Positions 57,871-64,000 of a stretch of DNA of 64,000 bases are shown here, one piece after another (the stretch's first letter is position 1; each line of letters opens with the position of its first letter). The stretch is from the NCBI RefSeq assembly GCF_026914185.1, contig NC_070572.1, forward strand, positions 4,836,001 through 4,900,000. Direction: 5' to 3'. This DNA comes from Puccinia triticina. Taxonomy: Eukaryota > Basidiomycota > Pucciniomycetes > Pucciniales > Pucciniaceae. The position numbers and the translations under genes are program-made. Below the pieces are notes generated by a model. The model was given only the letters and a program-made list of their open reading frames with translations, was not told the DNA's origin and did no database searches.

Positions 57871-59149
57871 TGGGCTAATTCTGCAAGCCCGGTAAACGGG
57901 CTGATCCAGAATAATAATAGGATTATGAATTGAGGAACCCGCCTATCAAACAAATAGCGTGAGACTTGGAAGGAAACTAAAAGATACGAGTCAAGAAGAA
58001 AATGCACTCGCAATGCGGCCCCCGCGGAGGAAGCTTGACAACAAATAGGATAGGGCGCTGGGGAATAATAGGTTCTATAAGTCAAGGAGACCGGCATGGT
58101 AGAGGAAGACTAGCTAGTATAAGGTGGTAGGCTACTGTTGAAGGGAGGAGCGAGTGAAGAACAGAGGAGGGGCTGGGAAGAGGCCTCTTTTATAGCTTCT
58201 CAGTCCCTCAGGGAGACCACTTACTTGAATTATTCAACACAAAAACTCAGCACCTTTTTCCAGAAGGGACCCACGGCGAAGGCCATCGTACGAGGACCAA
58301 CCTTAGATCGGGCCGAATTGAACAAATTGCGGGGCAAGCTTGAGGACGTTCAGCTTGAACGATAGCGTTGGTGGCGGCGAGGTGAGATCTGACAGCTGCA
58401 GGCCTACATCAGGATGGACGGTTATGTGACCCGTCAGTACGGTACTCGAAGAACAATCAATTCAACCAATCGTTTGCCCTCCACTAGTAGAGGGGGAGGG
58501 AGTACTCACCCAAATCACAAAAGAGTCGGAATCCGTCCAAGAAAAGCGGCGGGCAAGCGTTGGCGGTGATCCTTGGCGGCAGGGCTAGAGAAGGTCGGCG
58601 GCAGCAGAAGATGTTGGAAGGCTGAAGGATATACCCATACCCTCCATGGGGTATGGGCGATATACATACCCAGGTCGAGCCCAGACACATGCCTGGGCGG
58701 GCGCAAGTAGCACAGAACCCCCGGGCCCAAGGCCCGACCAAACTCAAGCAACGGGACCGGACCCACGGGCCCCCGATCATCACTCGGTAACCAAACCTCG
58801 CGGCGCCAGGTGCGCGCACCCTCAAAAGCGCTGGCGCAACTGCGGCGGCAACTACGGCAGCTCGGCGTCAACTACTGCGGTACTGCGCGACTGCGCAGCT
58901 GCGGACTGCGCGCAGCACTTTGACCCCCAGACACTTCAAAAAATTTTGTTCAAGAAGGGTCCGAAAAACGACAAAAATCAATTTTTTGACCAAAATTCAC
59001 CCCACTCAGCTCCTCAGTCACCACACCCAGAAGACGTCCAAAAAGCCCATTTCCCAAAGATTCATCATTTCACCCGGTAAAACTCAAGCCTCAACTTCCC
59101 AAAAGTCAAGATACGGCACTTTTCCGGTGGAATTGTCTGGGGACAGACA
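57871..59149. other. 5' part of the opposite-strand module; GC-rich tract
   Basis: Minus-strand frames here (for example ...CPPLFLDGFRLFCDLG before a GTGAGT donor near 58508) look like further exons of the opposite-strand gene but I could not fix the start. 58640-58920 is GC-rich with CTGCGG/CTGCGC repeats, a plausible promoter region for it. Confidence 0.4.
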
Positions 59150-59165
59150 ATAAGTTGGGGGAGGA
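59150..59165 (+). promoter_or_regulatory. Polypurine tract of Gypsy-2
   Basis: AAGTTGGGGGAGGA immediately precedes the 3' LTR start TGTGG; primer for plus-strand DNA synthesis. Confidence 0.82.
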
Positions 59166-60223
59166 TGTGGTAGACGGAAAAGTGAAAAATCAAAAGTTTT
59201 TTCTCATACATATATTTACTCACCCTAGGCTTCAAGATACCACCAAATGGACCTCAGAAATGGATTCTACGGCCGATTTTACCCCTAGTCACCACTGGAA
59301 GCGTCACTGGAACCCCGCAGGATTGGAAGTTACACCCTCTTGGACCCTCATGGACACGGCCAGCCTCAGTCATTAACCTGTCACACCCCTCAAGTCACCT
59401 TTCCCAGGTATACACATACTCAGCCCCAGCCAAACACATACTCTTTTATATCCCTCTTATCTCCACTGCTTATGCAGGGGACCAACCCCATTTCTTCTGT
59501 ATTTGACATTTCCCCGCTTTGTTTATGCACTCCTTGCATCAGTATGACATCATCTTTCATTTCTCACCCCACTTTCTGCCTGTATTTAGTATCTTCTGAC
59601 ACCACTTGTACGCAGCCCACCAGCTAAAATCCCTCATCCAGGGTCCCCCTTGTAGCTAAAATCCCTCACATTTGTCTATATAAGGAGCTCTCCCCCAGTT
59701 GTTTTTCCCTCAGTTCAGTACCCACCAGTTATACAGATATCACCCATTAGCCATTATCATCACCCTTACACTTTTATAACATACCATATCATCCCTCTTA
59801 TCTGCAATAACCACTGAGCTCACTCTCATATTCTCATACTCTCATATCACTGGTTGCATATCACGCACCTGTCACGAGTTACCCGGTTCCTGGTTCAACT
59901 CCCGACTAAGACATATACCCTTCTCAGTCCAGACACTCTTCTCAACTTCTTATATCACCCTCTCAAGGACCTGTGTTCAACCCCCACCGGAAACATCAAG
60001 TCAACTTTCACCCTTTCCATCATCATAAATCCTCTCAACTCTCACATACCTGTCATCGAACAACTTCATCTGGAACTAGACCAGACCTATCACTTGATTA
60101 AAACTTGCCAAGCTTAGCTTGGTGGGTCTTGTTATCTGATAGTATAGAAGGGCAGAGTTTGCACCTCCATCATCCCCTTCTCCATTCAGCAAAAGGGTTT
60201 CACAACCACTTTTGAGTCTTACA
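59166..60223 (+). repeat. Gypsy-2 3' LTR
   Basis: 1058 bp, eight substitutions (six transitions, two transversions) and no indels against the 5' LTR; followed by the ACGG duplication. Confidence 0.95.
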
Positions 60224-60860
60224 ACGGAACACCAGACACAGGACCCAGGCGCCTCAACATCAAACACTCCATCATCACCAAATCCAGACATGCATCAAAC
60301 ATCAATCCACATTGGTCATTAACTCAACAGCCCTTTCCTTGTCTCTTGGTTTCACACTAATGCACCTACTTTGGGATTAGTACTTGTCTCATCTTCATGC
60401 GCCTCATCCCTTTTGTTCATTTCTCTTACACTTCTCTTTGATTGAAGTTTTTCACTGTTTCATATTTCCCACAACCACAGGTCAACTGCCCCCCCAGATT
60501 GTCTATATAGAATGCCCCTTTGTCCACACTTTTGTCCCCCATCAGCTCATCAGAAAGTAGTTGGTCAATAGTTATATAGTCTCATAGTTACCTTATAGTC
60601 AATTACAGTAGCCATTCTGCCTTCACAATTATATCATCTTGCCTGTTCAACATCCAGTAACCATTCTGTGGGAGAGCATTACTTACTTCGCCATTTCATC
60701 ACCTTACCCTGATATCTTCTTGATCTTCTGTGCCACACCTTTTCTTGAGTTTCATTACTCTATTTGTGTCCTCTACTCTTTAGCATTTCACCCGGAGGGC
60801 AGCCTTTTCACACACTCATCCCCTTTACAGCTATCTCTATCCCACAGAGTAGTCCCCACA

Positions 60861-61110
60861 CCGGTTGGCCGGTCATTGAGTGGGTCTGTCCTCTTCAATG
60901 ACCAATTGAACGGTCATCGAGAGGATGACCAAGAGGGTGTGTCCTCTTCAATGACCGGTTGAAGCGGTCATCAAGAGGTGAAGTCCTCTGGATGGCCAGT
61001 CAAACCGGTCATCCAAAGGTTGTGTCCTCTTTGATGACCGGTAGACCAGACATTGAGGTGTTGTGTCCTTCTTAATGACCAAATGATTGGTCATTGAGAG
61101 GTGTAGCTTG
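60861..61110. repeat. Hairpin-unit array, GACCGGT family (copy B, right part)
   Basis: Continuation of 46520-47182, with TCTTCAATGACCGG / CCGGTCATCCAAAG type units. Confidence 0.85.
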
Positions 61111-61326
61111 GAGACCGGACGAGTGGATTTATCACCCAGAAATACAGGTCCAGACCTCAATTTCCGAAATGGCGGGGATGATAAATTTTCAGTCATGCGC
61201 GGTCATGTCTTTTATGATATTACTGGCTGCCACAAACACCAAATAAGTGGCTGTTATACCCTGGGCAACCCCTGTTATAAATTGCCCAATTTATCACATC
61301 ACCTCGCGGGGCCAAACAGGGCCTTA

Positions 61327-62306
61327 GTCATTTTGCTTTTTGCTAGATCTTGCGAGGTTGTGGAGTATGGTATTTTCCAAGCTACCCAACCTCCATTCAA
61401 AGTACAAGAACCAAGCTCACATGCAGCTTCTTGTTAGACCCTCTTGTGCAATATCTTACTCATAATCTTATGACTAACTTGTCATCTAACTTGCCCCTCT
61501 GTCTTAACAAAGTACATAGTTCTTGAGGGGCTAGAGATAGGGAGTTTGTTCTCTATTCTTTGTTGTTCGCGCGCGGTAGGCAAGCTCCACATTTGGAGTA
61601 TGAGGGCACAAGAGGTGGACGTGGAGGAGCAATACAACCTTAAGCATTCTCAGCTACAAAAGATTAAGAGTCTCCAGCCTACCAACAGCGCTAGCTATCA
61701 TCACCTGGCTTTCCGCAAAATTCGGGCCAGTTTTTGGTCACAGCTCGCTGAGACCAACCTGATTTAGCAGGACTGTTACCTCCTCTGACAAGAGTGAAAC
61801 AACCAAAACAAACTAAGGCATACAAGGCACTCCTGAAATTACCCCCTTTACCCCCGTCTCCAACCAAAGAAAAGCCAGACCCATCAGAACACAACCGACC
61901 TCCTTCTCCCTTCATCTTGGAATTTCCTTACATCTTCTCCAAATTTTTAACTTGGCACATTGACAAAGGATTATTGACATCGGCTCCAGCTCTACCTACC
62001 AACCGTATTGTCCAAAACCCTTTTGGACTGTCTATCACAACCTTCCTCACCACACCCGCTTATCAACCAAGATACAACGTTCCACAAGACACATCACCAC
62101 CGCATTCTCCTTCAGATACATTTTCAACAGAGATACAATCTAGCAACATTAAGATACAGTAAAAAATAATATATTTTATCCCCCAGGGCAGATATGGATA
62201 ACTAAAAAATAGTTACGGTATCCAAAATTGCCCTTGTAACGTACCGTAACGTATCTGCCCACTGCTGTCACAAGCACCTTCTGAAATCTCCCCAAGGACC
62301 AAATTC
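61327..62306. other. Flank with transposon relics, no assigned gene
   Basis: 61546-61767 is a small open frame ending HHLAFRKIRASFWSQLAETN, protein-like but unrecognised. 61794-62162 is an open Pro-rich frame without a known domain. Both may be remnants of the gag-like gene that follows. Confidence 0.3.
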
Positions 62307-63146
62307 TTGCAAAAACCCAGCATTTATAAATCCAAAGTCAATCAACTACTGGTGGACGGCTCAAACTTCAACAAGTGGAAGCAAGGCCTCGCCCAAGTTA
62401 TCCTTCTGACGCTTAGCCATGCCAATTATTTTGACAAAGCCAAGAATTACAATAAGATCACGGCTCAAGAGAATACATGTCTACTCTACCTCATTCAGAT
62501 CACAGTCCAGGACAAACTTGCCTCCCTGGTTGATTGCCACACCACAAGGACTGAGGCGTTTGAGGTGGTACGGGCTAACTTCCAGGGGACAGTTTGATTC
62601 CGTCAGATGGAGCTTGTGGATAAACTGCTTGAACTTGCCCTTCAACAAACACTCTGCAACTTCCTGGTCTTGCCAATAAGATGCATCTTATGGAGAATAT
62701 GTCAAACATATGTTTGACATATTGTCCGACGTGCAGAAGGTCAACGCGGGTTTACCGCCTCTTGTTGAGAGTCTCATCCTCCAATCTATTGTCCCGCCAC
62801 CACCTTCCATGTTGAGGTCACAACTCTTTCAAAACATTTCTCTTCAACTCAGGACAAAGAAGGACATCACAGCAGGGGATATACAGACCATCATTACTTC
62901 TGCCTACGGCAAGACAATACGTTTTGACTCCCTCCCTCCCAACAAACCCTTGGTTTTCCGAACTTGGCTGAGCCAACTACCCGTGAGCACAGCCTGGAAC
63001 AACCAGGGCAACCAACCACAACGACAGCAACACCAAACTGCGATCCAGGGTAACCAGCCTGCCCAACCAGCAAATAATCCGTCCAATCAACCTAAGACTC
63101 AGAACGTCGGACGACCAGGCCATCCAAATATTGATGAAATTGCCGC
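62307..63146 (+). pseudogene. Broken retrotransposon gag-like gene, cut by an LTR
   Basis: LLVDGSNFNKWKQGLAQVIL and VQDKLASLVDCHTTRTEAF resemble the N-terminal gag region of Copia-type elements (ligand: own RNA genome). The frame breaks at about 62597 and again near 62700, then resumes with MFDILSDVQKVNAGLPPLVE and a Gln/Asn-rich stretch (about 62990-63110). It ends abruptly at 63146 where an LTR begins. No zinc knuckle, protease or pol is present. Confidence 0.6.
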
Positions 63147-64000
63147 TGTAAGACTCAAAAGTGGTAATGAAACCCTTTTGCTGAATTTCAAAGGGTAGGA
63201 TGGAGTTGCAAGCTCTGCCCTTCTGTTATCAGTTAACAAGATCCACCAAGCTCAGCTTGGCAAGTTTTATTAAGTGATAGGTCTGGTCTGTTCCAGATGA
63301 AATCTGTTTGACTGGCAATGTGTAAGTGTTTTAATTACTTTGTTATAAGGGTTCAATTCCTTTATTATAAGGGTTGTTATAAGGGTTTTAGGATTTGAGT
63401 GTGGATGAGTGTTGGGTGACTTGGGAGTTCTGGGTGAAGAACTGGGGAGCAGGCCACTGGGGGTGGAGAGAGCTCTTTTTATAGGCAAAAGGGGAGCCCC
63501 AGAGGGGGCTTGTGGGTTAGGGTTTCAGCTAATCTAGACAACAGGGTGAGGGATTTTAGCTGGTGGGAGTAGATACAAATGATGTCATAACCCCTCAGGG
63601 GCGCATGAATGGTGTCAGAATATACAACAGAACATTCTAAACATGCCAGGGGTGCATACATGATGTCAGAATATACAACAGAACCTTCTAACGCCTGCAT
63701 AAGGTGAGAGTATACTGCATGAGCTTTCATACAGGGGTAATTAGTGTATACACAAAGTCTGAGGCTGCAGAAACAGTGTAAATGATGTCATACTATGTAT
63801 ATATAGGAGTGTATTTAGCTAATATGTAATGATTGTAGCCTGACAAGGAGATGTATGTTTGTATCCTGTGATATGTATAATTGTACTACTGTGAAAGCTG
63901 GGTTGAAGCAGGTGACAGCTGGGTTACTGGGGCTGGCCATGTGATAGGTGTCCATGAGGTTTAACTTCCACACTAGAGGGGGGCCAGGGGTGCTTCCAGT
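63147..64000 (-). mobile_element. LTR of the Gypsy-2 family, partial (window edge)
   Basis: Starts TGTAAGACTCAAAAGTGG after CCGC; CTTTTGCTGAA, CCAAGCTCAGCTTGGCAAG, TTTTTATAGG and GAGGGATTTTAGCT words align with the reverse complement of the Gypsy-2 LTR. The far end is outside the window, so solo or full element is undecided. Confidence 0.8.

Larger units (their letters stand above)
47273..60223 (+). mobile_element. Gypsy-2: Ty3/Gypsy retrotransposon, full length, recently inserted
   Basis: Two 1058 bp LTRs (TGTGGTAGAC...GAGTCTTACA) with eight differences, ACGG duplication on both sides (47269-47272, 60224-60227), gag-protease frame, RT-RNase H-integrase frame in the -1 register, and a final polypurine tract. 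The 4.2 kb between pol and the 3' LTR hold an opposite-strand intron-bearing gene and a solo LTR. Near-identical LTRs imply recent insertion, yet pol carries two in-frame TGA codons and lost catalytic residues. Confidence 0.95.
47183..60860 (+). mobile_element. Probable solo LTR, split by Gypsy-2
   Basis: 47183-47272 (TGTGGTGAGCC...) plus 60228-60860 (...GAGTAGTCCCCACA), about 720 bp together, looks like an LTR of the same superfamily: pyrimidine-rich, TCTATATAGAATGCCCC near 60500, GGAGGGCAGCCTTTTCACA near its end. It interrupts a satellite unit; the right flank is CCGG and the left CCTG, one change from a duplication. Confidence 0.5.
46240..61323. mobile_element. Harbinger-like TIR element, split by nested insertions
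   Basis: Left end GGCCCTGTTTGGCTGCGCGA (46240) and right end, read in reverse, GGCCCTGTTTGGCCCCGCGA (61323), both followed by TGATAAATTG; TTA on both flanks (46237-46239, 61324-61326). The original element, about 1.4-1.5 kb without the nested LTRs, contains the satellite at 46520-47182/60861-61110. No transposase seen. Confidence 0.72.

Noticed and set aside
58138..58365. Plus-strand 75-residue frame in the Gypsy-2 3' region
   Set aside because: Overlaps minus-strand exon-like sequence with better splice signals and has no ATG-based start or known motif.

Overview
The window looks like part of a basidiomycete fungal genome, most likely a rust fungus (Pucciniales). Reasons: host genes are split by 42-101 nt GT-AG introns, there are fungal gene families (Prp11/SF3A2, a Yap-like bZIP, a DUF2433 protein), and at least three quarters of the sequence is transposon-derived. 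The rust assignment rests on my recollection of similar Ty3/Gypsy proteins and is inference.

Host genes occupy the edges of the repeats. 187-1112 (+) is the splicing factor SF3A2/Prp11; 2415-3692 (-) is a bZIP transcription factor with a YAP-like basic region; 36607-39550 (+) is a seven-exon DUF2433 metallophosphoesterase-like protein with an RGG-rich tail. 6-22.5 kb is a mosaic of TIR elements, LTR pieces, minisatellites and hairpin-unit arrays with no convincing host gene.

23126-36141 is Gypsy-1, a chromodomain Ty3/Gypsy retrotransposon with ~995 bp LTRs and a GTGTT duplication. A 3.2 kb Helitron (27023-30256) sits exactly between A and T inside its gag and carries a captured TAF7 gene fragment. 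A 794 bp near-perfect palindrome sits in its 3' LTR. Its gag 5' end is overprinted by a second, apparently spliced reading frame.

40-47 kb and 60-61.3 kb hold satellites whose units are hairpins, plus several TA-flanked MITEs. A TTA-flanked Harbinger-like element (46240-61323) contains the satellite; a solo LTR lies in the satellite; Gypsy-2 lies in that LTR. Gypsy-2 (47273-60223) has 1058 bp LTRs about 99% identical and an ACGG duplication. It has a gag-protease frame that ends in an HIV-type -1 frameshift heptamer followed six bases later by a strong two-tier stem, then an RT/RNase H/integrase frame now broken by two TGA codons. Between pol and the 3' LTR lie about 4.2 kb containing an intron-bearing gene on the opposite strand, bracketed by polypurine-tract-like sequences. 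Gypsy-2's LTR belongs to a diverse family seen at six or more places here; where both flanks can be read, the duplicated target is a 4 bp site with central CG.

62307-63146 is a broken gag-like gene cut by another LTR that runs off the end of the window.
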